From Pandoraea pnomenusa (GTDB lineage: Bacteria; Pseudomonadota; Gammaproteobacteria; Burkholderiales; Burkholderiaceae): a DNA stretch of 64,000 nucleotides. Where the stretch lies: positions 496,001 to 560,000 of the forward strand of contig NZ_CP009553.3 of assembly GCF_000767615.3 (NCBI RefSeq). Reading direction: 5' to 3'. Positions 44,464 to 54,382 of the stretch are shown piece after piece. The notes under the pieces were generated by a model. The model worked only from the letters and a program-made list of their open reading frames with translations, did not search any database and was not told the DNA's origin. The stretch's first letter is position 1. Each line of letters starts with the position of its first letter. A program made the position numbers and the translations under genes.

Positions 44464-45486
44464 TTACCGATAGCCGTCCGGGTTCTGCATCTGCCAGCGC
44501 CAATGGTCGGCGCACATGCGATCGATGCCGTACTCGGCTTCCCATCCCAGCAGGGTACGGGCCAGATCGGTCGCCGCATAGCAACTCTCGATGTCGCCCG
44601 GGCGGCGCTCGGTCACCTTGAACGGCACCGGGCGTCCGCTGGCCGCTTCGAATGCCTTGATCACCTCCAGCACGGAATAGCCGCGCCCGGTGCCGAGGTT
44701 GACCGTGAAGCCCCGGTTGAGCCGCTGGAGCGATGCCAGCGCGGCCAGGTGACCGCGGGCGAGATCGACCACGTGGATGTAGTCGCGGATGCCCGTGCCG
44801 TCCGGTGTGTTCCAGTTGCCGCCGAACACGTTCACCGCGGGGCGCTTGCCGATCGCCACCTGCGCGACGAACGGCATCAGGTTGCTCGGCACGCCCACGG
44901 GGTCTTCGCCGATGCGCCCGCTCTCATGCGCCCCCACCGGATTGAAATAACGCAGCAACGCGATACGCCAGGCCGGGTCGGCCGCCGCGACGTCGTTGAG
45001 GATGGTCTCCGCCATGAGCTTCGTCTGCCCGTACGGGTTCGTTGCCGATAGCGGGAACGACTCGTCAATCGGAACGGACGCGGGGTTGCCGTAGACCGTG
45101 GCCGACGAGCTGAAGACGAGATCCTTGACGTTGAAGTCCCGCATCGTCTCGACCAGCGCCAGCAGGCTGTCGAGGTTGTTGCGGTAGTACTCGACGGGCT
45201 TTTCCACCGATTCGCCCACGGCTTTGAGGGCCGCGAAGTGAATCGCGCCGGTGAAGCGGAAGCGCGCGAACAGGTCGGCAAGCAATGGCTTCGAGCAGGC
45301 GTCTCCCTCGATGAAAACAGGCGCGCGTCCGGCGAGTTCGCCGACGCGGACCACCGACTCGCGGTGGCTGTTGACCAGATTGTCGACGATGACGACGTCA
45401 TAGCCGTGCGAGAGCAGTTCGACGCACGTATGCGAGCCGATGTAGCCCGCGCCGCCCGTGACGAGAATGGTTCCGGAATTGTTCAT
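44464..45486 (-). CDS. galE: UDP-glucose/UDP-GlcNAc 4-epimerase
   Basis: A 340-residue GalE. The NAD motif is ILVTGGAGYIGSHTCVEL. Catalytic Ser is in VFSSSATVYG and the YxxxK in NPYGQTKLMAE. The substrate region near the C-terminus reads RRPGDIESCYAATDLA. At the place where E. coli GalE has Tyr299, which excludes N-acetyl groups, this protein has Cys302, as in human GALE. It should therefore interconvert UDP-GlcNAc and UDP-GalNAc as well as UDP-Glc/UDP-Gal. It follows glmS after 30 bp and is the last gene before the terminator at 44402. Near the Pel genes it would act like PelX, the GlcNAc epimerase of some pel loci. Confidence 0.92.
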   Translation of the reverse strand: MNNSGTILVTGGAGYIGSHTCVELLSHGYDVVIVDNLVNSHRESVVRVGELAGRAPVFIEGDACSKPLLADLFARFRFTGAIHFAALKAVGESVEKPVEYYRNNLDSLLALVETMRDFNVKDLVFSSSATVYGNPASVPIDESFPLSATNPYGQTKLMAETILNDVAAADPAWRIALLRYFNPVGAHESGRIGEDPVGVPSNLMPFVAQVAIGKRPAVNVFGGNWNTPDGTGIRDYIHVVDLARGHLAALASLQRLNRGFTVNLGTGRGYSVLEVIKAFEAASGRPVPFKVTERRPGDIESCYAATDLARTLLGWEAEYGIDRMCADHWRWQMQNPDGYR

Positions 45487-45516
45487 GTGTTGCGTTCCAG
45501 GCACGATGTGCGTTGC

Positions 45517-47349
<1,833 letters not shown>

Positions 47350-47540
47350 GACTTTCCCCTAAAGGCAATTGACGGGTGGCACCCCATGCGCCGTTTCGGC
47401 GAACGATGGCGCGTGCCTGCCCTGATTGATATTCCGCTCATGGATGTCCGGCATTTCGGTCGCGGTGAGCCGGTGTCGCTTACCTGCCTGTCCTGTTGCC
47501 TCGCGACCTGTTGGCGCCTCGCTGGTGGCCCGGCCGGGTC

Positions 47541-48443
47541 TCAATCCAGCGCGGACGCCGGATTGACCTGCATCAGATGGCCGTCGCCGACGTACGGCAC
47601 GAGTCCGTCGGCACGGATGCGGTTGACGGTCTGTCGGGCACATGCGACGTCGTCCGGCGGGCAATAGTCGATCGCGATGACGGGAAGCCCGTAGTTCTCG
47701 CGAATCTCGCGGGCGCGGGCGAGCAGCCATTCGCGATCCTTGTCGGACACGGCCACGTAGCGGCGCTGCGCCTCGTCCCAACCGCGATAAAGCGACTCGA
47801 AGGCCACCGCCGAGACGTCGTCATGCACTTCGGGCATCAACTCGAATCCCCGGTTCATGATGACCTCGGCGCGCGGAAAGCGACGATGAATGCGTTTGAT
47901 GACGGCGACCAGACCGGCTCGCTGCCGCGCGCGCTCGGCGTCGGTCCTGCTCACGAGCTGGTACGAGTCGAGCGTGTCGAGGAAAAAACCGCGGTAGCCG
48001 TTGGCCCATAGCGGCGCGATAACCTTGTCGACGAAGAACTGCGGCCATCCCGGCGCGGACTGGTCGATGACTTCGGACTTCCATTCGCCGTTGCGGCCGA
48101 TGCGCCAGGCTTTGGGCATGGCCTTGTAGTAGTCGCGCGAGGGCAGCACTTCGCCCACGCTGACATACGCGATCCAGCGCATGCCCTTCGGTTCCGCGCC
48201 GGAAGCTTCCGCGACCTTCGGGACGAAGCCGTTGTCCGGCTCCACCACCGCCTGATCATATCCGGCGAATGCGCTGGGATCGATCGTCTCGCCGTAATAG
48301 AACGCGATGCGCCCGGGCGAGGGCGCCTGTGCCGACGCCGCATTGAGAAAACAGCCGGCGAACAGGCCCGCCATGCCGCGGGCGAGTCGCATCAGTGCTC
48401 GGCTGCGCCGCGCGGGCGGCCGCTGTATCGTCTTGTCGGACAT
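47541..48443 (-). CDS. Stand-alone exported glycoside hydrolase, PelA-hydrolase-like (GH114/GH166-type)
   Basis: A 300-residue protein with a signal peptide (basic n-region RRSRALMRLARG, cleavage near ASAQA-P). It has the TIM-barrel of endo-alpha-1,4-polygalactosaminidase and the PelA hydrolase domain: IAFYYGETIDPSAF, VSVGEVLPSRDYY with Glu98, GFFLDTLDSYQ with Asp156, NRGFELMPEV with Glu201, and FESLYRGWD with Glu216, then IAIDYCPPDD. It aligns with the N-terminal domain of PelA in this window but keeps the Glu at FESL. It begins 20 bp after pelG, as the last gene of the pel operon. It probably trims partially deacetylated Pel in the periplasm, or disperses the matrix. Confidence 0.85.
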   Translation of the reverse strand: MSDKTIQRPPARRSRALMRLARGMAGLFAGCFLNAASAQAPSPGRIAFYYGETIDPSAFAGYDQAVVEPDNGFVPKVAEASGAEPKGMRWIAYVSVGEVLPSRDYYKAMPKAWRIGRNGEWKSEVIDQSAPGWPQFFVDKVIAPLWANGYRGFFLDTLDSYQLVSRTDAERARQRAGLVAVIKRIHRRFPRAEVIMNRGFELMPEVHDDVSAVAFESLYRGWDEAQRRYVAVSDKDREWLLARAREIRENYGLPVIAIDYCPPDDVACARQTVNRIRADGLVPYVGDGHLMQVNPASALD

Positions 48444-48463
48444 ATCGACGTCAGGCCAAATCG

Positions 48464-49843
48464 TCAGTGCTGGTTCTGCAGCATGTAGGTTTCGTATTCC
48501 AGCGCGTCGAGCCGCCGGTCGAGCAGTTGCATCGCGACGATGACGACCACCGCCAGCGCGAGCGCAAATCCGTATCCGTAGGTGTTTGGGCCCAGCATCA
48601 GCGTACCCCATGTGAACACGCCGTTGGCGACGACCATCGCGAACGTGAGCGCCAACACCGTCAGGCGCCGGTCGAGATAGAAGAAGATGTTCAGAATGCC
48701 CAGGAAGAGCACCTGCAAGCTCGCGGAAATCACGTCGATGTGCAGCAACGGCAGGTACAGCACGGAAATGCCGATCAGCCGCAGCAGATGGTCGCCGAAC
48801 GCGAAGATCAGCAGCGTCACCACGGCCTGGATCTTCAGGATTTCATATAGACCGGTGCGCACGGAGCGCACCATCATGTCGCGCGACTCTTCGATGTACT
48901 TGAGCGTGCCGCCGGTGCGCACCGCGTTGTAGAACTGGTCGTAATACTCCACGAAGTCGGTCTCGATGCGCAGCAGGAACACCGCCATGCCGGGAATCAC
49001 GCAGAGGTACGAGATGAACACCGGGAGATCGTAAATCACCGACGCGCGCAGCGGTCCGATCACGTCCTGCCCGGTCACCGGGTAGAACCAGAACATGAAC
49101 TTGTCGAGCCAGATGCCCAGGTTGAAGAGCAACCCGACGAACATCAGCGACGGATAGGAGAAACGGCGATCGAACACCTGCCAGAGCAGGTACTCGTCGG
49201 TGCGGTAGTTGCGGTGAATCAGGCACCCCATGCCGAGCAGCAGGATCAGGTGGCCGATGACGAAGCCGCCGAGCAGGCCTTCGAGTCCATGACGATTGAG
49301 CAGCACGGCGCTCACCACCGTGACGCCGTATCCGACGAAGAAGATCGCCAGAATGGCGCGGTACTGCTTCACGCTGGTGAGAAACAGTACGCCGATCCAG
49401 ATGTTGCTCACGATCACGAAGCCCGCGAGCATCAACAGGCGATAGCCCGTCGACTGGTCGCGGAACGCGGTGAGCGCGAGGATCAGACCGATGAGCCCGG
49501 TGCCGACGGTCGTGACGAGCGAGACCGCGTTGTAGTTCGGGAGCACCAGATCGGGACGCCGCTCGAACAGGCGGTCGCTCAGGAATCGCGTGAAGGAGAG
49601 TTGCAGCACACCGGTGACGACCAGGCTGAACGCGATCAGGTAAGTGACCGACACCTGGAACTGCACGATCAGACCGGGCGGCTGAACGACCGCCAGGCTC
49701 ATCATGCCGATGAGCAGGATGCCGAGAATCGACAGAATCAGCGGGCCGGCGCTGATGACGCCGGCGTAGCCATAAGCCGCAAGCGTGCTCGTCAGCGTGT
49801 CGCGCCGCAGGATCTTGCGCAGTTCGAAGCCAATGCCGGCCAT
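48464..49843 (-). CDS. pelG: Pel polysaccharide transporter PelG
   Basis: A 459-residue inner-membrane protein with about 12 hydrophobic helices and the MAGIGFELRKILRRDTLTSTL start typical of PelG, a MOP/flippase-superfamily member. PelG and PelF with PelD/PelE form the synthase-export complex in the inner membrane. The ATG overlaps the pelF stop (ATGA). Downstream, 20 bp separate it from the stand-alone hydrolase. Confidence 0.93.
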   Translation of the reverse strand: MAGIGFELRKILRRDTLTSTLAAYGYAGVISAGPLILSILGILLIGMMSLAVVQPPGLIVQFQVSVTYLIAFSLVVTGVLQLSFTRFLSDRLFERRPDLVLPNYNAVSLVTTVGTGLIGLILALTAFRDQSTGYRLLMLAGFVIVSNIWIGVLFLTSVKQYRAILAIFFVGYGVTVVSAVLLNRHGLEGLLGGFVIGHLILLLGMGCLIHRNYRTDEYLLWQVFDRRFSYPSLMFVGLLFNLGIWLDKFMFWFYPVTGQDVIGPLRASVIYDLPVFISYLCVIPGMAVFLLRIETDFVEYYDQFYNAVRTGGTLKYIEESRDMMVRSVRTGLYEILKIQAVVTLLIFAFGDHLLRLIGISVLYLPLLHIDVISASLQVLFLGILNIFFYLDRRLTVLALTFAMVVANGVFTWGTLMLGPNTYGYGFALALAVVVIVAMQLLDRRLDALEYETYMLQNQH

Positions 49844-51390
49844 CAGACCCCTCCCGCTGCCGTGGCGCGTTCCGAGCGCGCGAGCAGCATCTCGTACAGA
49901 TGACGGTAGGCGTCCTGCATCTGTCCGAGTGTGTAATAACGTTCCACGCGCGCGATCGCGGCGCGTTGCGCGGCGTGCCAGGTCCGCGGTTCGAGCAGGT
50001 CCACCACGGCCTGGGCGAAGTGTTCGGGGTTCGCGATCTGCACGACCTTGCCGGCCGCGCCGAGCGCCCGGTCCTCGTCGCCCAGCCCCTCGACCAGTTG
50101 GCGGCACGATCCGACGTCGGTCGTGACGACCGGCACACCGGCCGCGTAGGCTTCGAGCACCACCAGCGGCAGCGCTTCGGAAATGGACGACAACGCGACG
50201 ACGCCCACCTGCGGCAGGATGTCGGCGACGTTCTGGAAGCCCAGGAACCGCAGGTTGTCTTCCATGCCGAGGCTCGCGGCGATGTCGCGACATTCCTGCG
50301 CGTAGGCCGGATCTTCCTCCTCCGGACCGACGATCCAGCCTTGCAGGCCGGGCATCTGGCGGCTGGCGATGAAGATCGCGCGAATGAAGGTCTTGATGTC
50401 CTTGATGGGGACGACGCGACCGATCAGCGCCACGACGGGCGGGATTTCGGCGGGGCGTCGTGCGCGCAGCGGCGCGAACTTTTCCACCGGAATGCCGTTC
50501 GGGGTATTGCGTGTCTTGTGCTCGGGAGCGCCGTCGGCGATCTGGCGCAGACGATTGCCCTCGAACAGCGCGGTGATCTCGTCGGCGGCTTCGTAACAGA
50601 CGCGCCCCAGTGCCTCAAAGAAGCGCACCCACAAATCCTGGAAATAGCCAACGCGCGAAATGTCGCGCTCGAAAAGGCCGCGGTTGTCGCGAATCCATTG
50701 CCCCTGGAGCAGGTCGATCTTGCGCTCCTTGGTGTAGATGCCGTGCTCGGAGACGAGCAGGGGGCGCTGGTGCTTGAAGCGCAGCAGCGCGCCGAGAAAG
50801 CCCGCATAGCCCGTGGACACGGTGTGATATACCCGGGCCGGAACCAGCTGGTCGCAAATGCGTGCGAGCTGCCAGAGCGGCTTGTGCATGATCCGCACGG
50901 TCCAGAAGTAGTCGGTAAACGAGGGGTCCAGACAGTACTTCTTGTAGCGCTCGGAAATGACGTCCCAGGATCGGCGGCTGTGCAGGAAGTTGGCCTCGCT
51001 GATCTGGCCGTCGTCGCCCATCATGGGGATCACGTCGTGAATCAGCTTGCCGATGCCCTGCAGGTCGTTGCGCTGGCGCAGCATGTCGTGCATCTTCTCC
51101 ATCTGCGCGAACGCCTGCGCATCGCCTTCGACGGCACGCACCGGGGGCGGCGCATCGAACTCGTAGAGATAGTGCTCTTCGAAGTGCACGATGTTGTCAT
51201 GCAGCTTGTAGACCTTGTCGCCGTAGTCTTCCCGGCGGCTGCCGATGAACACGACGGCAAACGTCAGGTCGGGGAACGCGCGGATCATCTGATCCACCCA
51301 TGACGACACGCCTCCGCGAACATACGGGAAGGTGCCCTCCAGAAGCAACGCGATGTCTGCCGGCCGGGCGAGACGTTCGGATGTACGCAT
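49843..51390 (-). CDS. pelF: Pel glycosyltransferase PelF (GT4)
   Basis: A 515-residue cytosolic GT-B glycosyltransferase of family GT4, which uses UDP-activated N-acetylhexosamine to build the Pel chain. It opens RPADIALLLEGTFPYVRGGVSSWVDQ. The C-terminal domain shows PPVVALIGRVVPIKDIKTFIRA, VGPEEEDPAYAQECRD and the E-x7-E donor-site motif SSISEALPLVVLEAYAAG. Close to the Pseudomonas length of about 507. The start lies inside the pelE stop (TAATG). Confidence 0.94.
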   Translation of the reverse strand: MRTSERLARPADIALLLEGTFPYVRGGVSSWVDQMIRAFPDLTFAVVFIGSRREDYGDKVYKLHDNIVHFEEHYLYEFDAPPPVRAVEGDAQAFAQMEKMHDMLRQRNDLQGIGKLIHDVIPMMGDDGQISEANFLHSRRSWDVISERYKKYCLDPSFTDYFWTVRIMHKPLWQLARICDQLVPARVYHTVSTGYAGFLGALLRFKHQRPLLVSEHGIYTKERKIDLLQGQWIRDNRGLFERDISRVGYFQDLWVRFFEALGRVCYEAADEITALFEGNRLRQIADGAPEHKTRNTPNGIPVEKFAPLRARRPAEIPPVVALIGRVVPIKDIKTFIRAIFIASRQMPGLQGWIVGPEEEDPAYAQECRDIAASLGMEDNLRFLGFQNVADILPQVGVVALSSISEALPLVVLEAYAAGVPVVTTDVGSCRQLVEGLGDEDRALGAAGKVVQIANPEHFAQAVVDLLEPRTWHAAQRAAIARVERYYTLGQMQDAYRHLYEMLLARSERATAAGGV

Positions 51391-52391
51391 TAGCGGGTCC
51401 AGAAACGCATGACGGGATTGAGCGTCGGTGTGGACGTACCACTCCCGAGGCTGGCGAGCATGGGCCCGACCCGTCCGTATTGATGTTTGAGGAAGGCGAC
51501 TTCGGCAAGCCAGGGCACGAGCCGGTCGGCGGGGAAGTGATGCGCTTCCGCGCGCTCCAGGCATGCCTGAGCCTCGTCCGGATCGCGGCGAAGCAGCGCG
51601 CAGCGGCCCAGGAGATACCACATGGCGGCGTCGCTCTCGCGATGCGCGAGCGCTTCGCGGGCATACTTCTCGACCTGCCCCAACGTGAATCGGTAGACCT
51701 CGCCGCGCACGAGATTCTGATAGATCAGCTCCCAGTACAGCTCGGCCAGGCGGTGACTTCCCTCCGCGCGCTCGTCGTCGTTGGCGGCGCGCTCCCGCTG
51801 CGAGCGCGCATCGAAAATGCGCTGCATGATCTGCTTTTCCACGCCGTCGACGATGCCGTAGGCGAGCAGGCGGATTTCCTCCACCGGGTCGGACAACAGA
51901 TCGCGCATGATCTCGCCGGTCGCCCGCGACGGCAGCGCCTGCACCGACACCAATGCCGCCACGCGATCCTCGTTCGTGCCGCGCACGTTGCGCAGACGGG
52001 CGCGCAGGCGCGCCCCGGCGCCGTGCGTGACCTGCGAGACGAGGTACGTCACGAACTCTGGCCGGTCCACGGCGCCCGAGCGGGCCAGCTCTCGCGGCGG
52101 GGGGAACACGAAGCCGATCGTCATGATGCCCAGGAACAGCACCAGACCACCCACGGGAATGAACAGACAGACGGCGAAGCTGTGCCAGAACGCGCCGTTT
52201 CGCCCGTGATAATGCTCGGGCAGCGCCGCACGCACGAACGTTGCGGTCAGCCCGGCGCTGAGCGTCTGCCACGCGAAGAAGAGCAGCAGCGGATCGATCG
52301 CGCCGACCGGCGCGAACAGGGTGCGGATCGCCAGCGCCTGTGCGAGCAGGGCCACGATCCCGATCACAGCCACCAGCAGTTTCTTAAGCAT
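51390..52391 (-). CDS. pelE: Pel biosynthesis membrane protein PelE
   Basis: A 333-residue protein with two N-terminal membrane helices (LLVAVIGIVALLAQALAI and FAVCLFIPVGGLVLFLGIMTIGFVF), followed by a helical, TPR-like cytosolic domain (AELYWELIYQNLVRGEVYRFTLGQVEKYAREALAH, ESDAAMWYLLGRCALLRRDPDEAQACLERAEAHH). PelE bridges PelD and PelF. It overlaps pelD by 8 bp and pelF by 3 bp. Confidence 0.9.
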   Translation of the reverse strand: MLKKLLVAVIGIVALLAQALAIRTLFAPVGAIDPLLLFFAWQTLSAGLTATFVRAALPEHYHGRNGAFWHSFAVCLFIPVGGLVLFLGIMTIGFVFPPPRELARSGAVDRPEFVTYLVSQVTHGAGARLRARLRNVRGTNEDRVAALVSVQALPSRATGEIMRDLLSDPVEEIRLLAYGIVDGVEKQIMQRIFDARSQRERAANDDERAEGSHRLAELYWELIYQNLVRGEVYRFTLGQVEKYAREALAHRESDAAMWYLLGRCALLRRDPDEAQACLERAEAHHFPADRLVPWLAEVAFLKHQYGRVGPMLASLGSGTSTPTLNPVMRFWTR

Positions 52392-53796
52392 GATCTTGGC
52401 AGCGCTCCAGCAGCTTTTTCAGTCCTTCGCCCGGCGTGCGTTCGTCGACGCTCGCCGTATGCACCGCGATGTGCCCTGTCTGGAAATCGAGCCCGTACTG
52501 CTGGCGCAGCCCGTTCTCGATGCGCAACAGGTAGCCGTCGATGCCGCTGTCGTCGGTAATCGGCATGAGCGAGATGGCAATCTGATGGCGCGGCGTCGAC
52601 TGGATCCATTGCGCGTCGAGCGCGCGACGTGAGCGCACCGTCTGCTCGAACAGCGAGTCGCCGCTGGCGCCGCGGGGGAACACCAGCGCGACCAGCGACG
52701 ATTGAATACCGCTCTCGCGCTTGGCGCGTGCCAGGCGCCCGAGCTCCAGCGCGAAGTCGTAGGGCGCGGCCGGGACTTCGTCGCGCACACTGGCCACCGG
52801 GGCCTGCTGGGCCACGCCGTCGGCGTAGTACGACAGCAGAACGAGCAGCAATTGCAGATTGTCGTGATTGAGCGCGAGGAACGACATGCTGCGCACGATC
52901 AACATGCCATTGATCTCGCCGTTGCCGTCGGTCAACGGCGCACACACCACGTAGGCGCTGTCTTCGCCCACGGTCGTGTCTTCGCGCACGTGCGCGAGGC
53001 GACCTTCGCGCAGGCAGGTCTGCACGAGCGGATCGCTCTCGTCGGGCGCGAAGGCTTCGCCCACGCTGGCCACGGCCGCCGTGTCGAGACGGTTGCGGTG
53101 CACGGGGAAGAGCGACGCCGTTTCGATCTGGCAGGTGAGCGCGGCGAACTCGAGCATCGGCTGCGCATTGGGCAGCGGTGTGTCCTTGCCCGGCGCGTCC
53201 TCGGTGAGCGTGAGCTCGCGCAGCCGGGTGATGGCGTCGCGCATGGTGCTCGGCTTGGTGAGCAAGTCACGTTCGAGCCGTTCATGCGACACGCGCAGCA
53301 GGTAGTGATTGCTGGTCAGCGCGAGGAGGCGATCGTTCAGGTACGTGTTGATGCCGCGCGCGCGCGTTGCCCGATTGCCCCAGATGTCGCAGAAGTGTCC
53401 GCCAACGACGATCATCGTGAAGCCGCCGGTGAAGAACATCGTCGGGAAGGGCTGGCCGTGCTGCCCATACAGGCCGTACCAGGCGGCCGCGAGCACGAGG
53501 CCCGCCACCACGCCGAGCAGTGCGCCGTATCGCAACGCCATGACGAGGGCGACGAGCCACATCCACGGAAAGCCCAGCTCGATGAGCAGCGGATCCTGGG
53601 GATGCAGCAGCCAGGCGATGGCCACGGCCAGCGCCATGCCCGTGATGACCTCGAACACCATCACGGGGCGTGTCGCCGCCGGCGCGAGCAGGCGGCCATA
53701 GGTGCTCACATTCCCGAACGGCTCCGAGCGCCGCACCTGCCCGGCAACCCTGGGCTTCGCGTCGACGGAAGCGTCCTGTTGATTGGCGGTATTCAC
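52384..53796 (-). CDS. pelD: c-di-GMP receptor PelD
   Basis: A 470-residue inner-membrane receptor. Four hydrophobic helices lie at about residues 40-130 (PVMVFEVITGMALAVAIAWLL and on). A GAF domain follows (about 180-320) and then a degenerate GGDEF domain. The c-di-GMP-binding inhibitory-site motif RxxD is kept as RALD at residues 391-394. An Arg at 425 matches the second binding arginine of the Pseudomonas protein (367/370/402). The GGDEF active site is absent. Binding of c-di-GMP activates polymer synthesis. Confidence 0.92.
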   Translation of the reverse strand: MNTANQQDASVDAKPRVAGQVRRSEPFGNVSTYGRLLAPAATRPVMVFEVITGMALAVAIAWLLHPQDPLLIELGFPWMWLVALVMALRYGALLGVVAGLVLAAAWYGLYGQHGQPFPTMFFTGGFTMIVVGGHFCDIWGNRATRARGINTYLNDRLLALTSNHYLLRVSHERLERDLLTKPSTMRDAITRLRELTLTEDAPGKDTPLPNAQPMLEFAALTCQIETASLFPVHRNRLDTAAVASVGEAFAPDESDPLVQTCLREGRLAHVREDTTVGEDSAYVVCAPLTDGNGEINGMLIVRSMSFLALNHDNLQLLLVLLSYYADGVAQQAPVASVRDEVPAAPYDFALELGRLARAKRESGIQSSLVALVFPRGASGDSLFEQTVRSRRALDAQWIQSTPRHQIAISLMPITDDSGIDGYLLRIENGLRQQYGLDFQTGHIAVHTASVDERTPGEGLKKLLERCQDHA

Positions 53797-53806
53797 GATG
53801 ATTCCG

Positions 53807-54352
53807 TTACTGTTGCGCCAGCGGTGCCAGCAGATTGCGAATCAATGTCTGGCCCACGCCGGCGAGGCTCGAACGGCTCCAGCCGCTGCGGCTGCCCGTG
53901 GCGCTCCAGACCGTGTTGCCGTTGGACACGTCGATGACATCGAACGTCACGCCCGCGACCGGCTCGCCGTCGACGCCGACCTTGTAGCGCCATTCCGTTA
54001 CCGCGCCCGAGAGCGCGTACTTGGCGCCGATCTTGCGCGCCCATGCGAGTGCGCGCACGCGGGTCTGGGCGTTGTTGCCGCCGATCAGCGAGTCGCCGCC
54101 GTCGGGGTCGCCCACATAGCGGTGCAGGTCGGTAAAGCCGTTCTGCACCAGGATGCTCTGGGCGATGCTCTCCGCGCGCTGCCCGGCATCAGGCGTTTCG
54201 GTCGTGTTGGCGATGGGCAGAATCACCCAGCTCGCCGTCTTCGGCAGCTTCGGTGCGTCGCCGACGTTCATCGTCGAACAACCGGCCATCAACACGGCGA
54301 GGACGGCGACGCCGAAAAAGCGCTGCCACTTCTTGAATGCGTTGGTCTTCAT
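53807..54352 (-). CDS. pelC: Outer-membrane lipoprotein PelC
   Basis: A 181-residue lipoprotein. Its lipobox VLMAGC gives acylated Cys25. The mature part has the PelC signature WVILPIANTTETPDAGQRAES and SGAVTEWRYKVGVDGEPVAGVTFDVIDVSNGNTVWSATGSRSGWSRSSLAGVGQ. PelC forms a dodecameric ring on the inner face of the outer membrane below the PelB pore. It lies 30 bp after pelB and 10 bp before pelD. Confidence 0.9.
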   Translation of the reverse strand: MKTNAFKKWQRFFGVAVLAVLMAGCSTMNVGDAPKLPKTASWVILPIANTTETPDAGQRAESIAQSILVQNGFTDLHRYVGDPDGGDSLIGGNNAQTRVRALAWARKIGAKYALSGAVTEWRYKVGVDGEPVAGVTFDVIDVSNGNTVWSATGSRSGWSRSSLAGVGQTLIRNLLAPLAQQ

Positions 54353-54382
54353 GGTACGGCTCTCCCTTGCGGATGCGAAATA

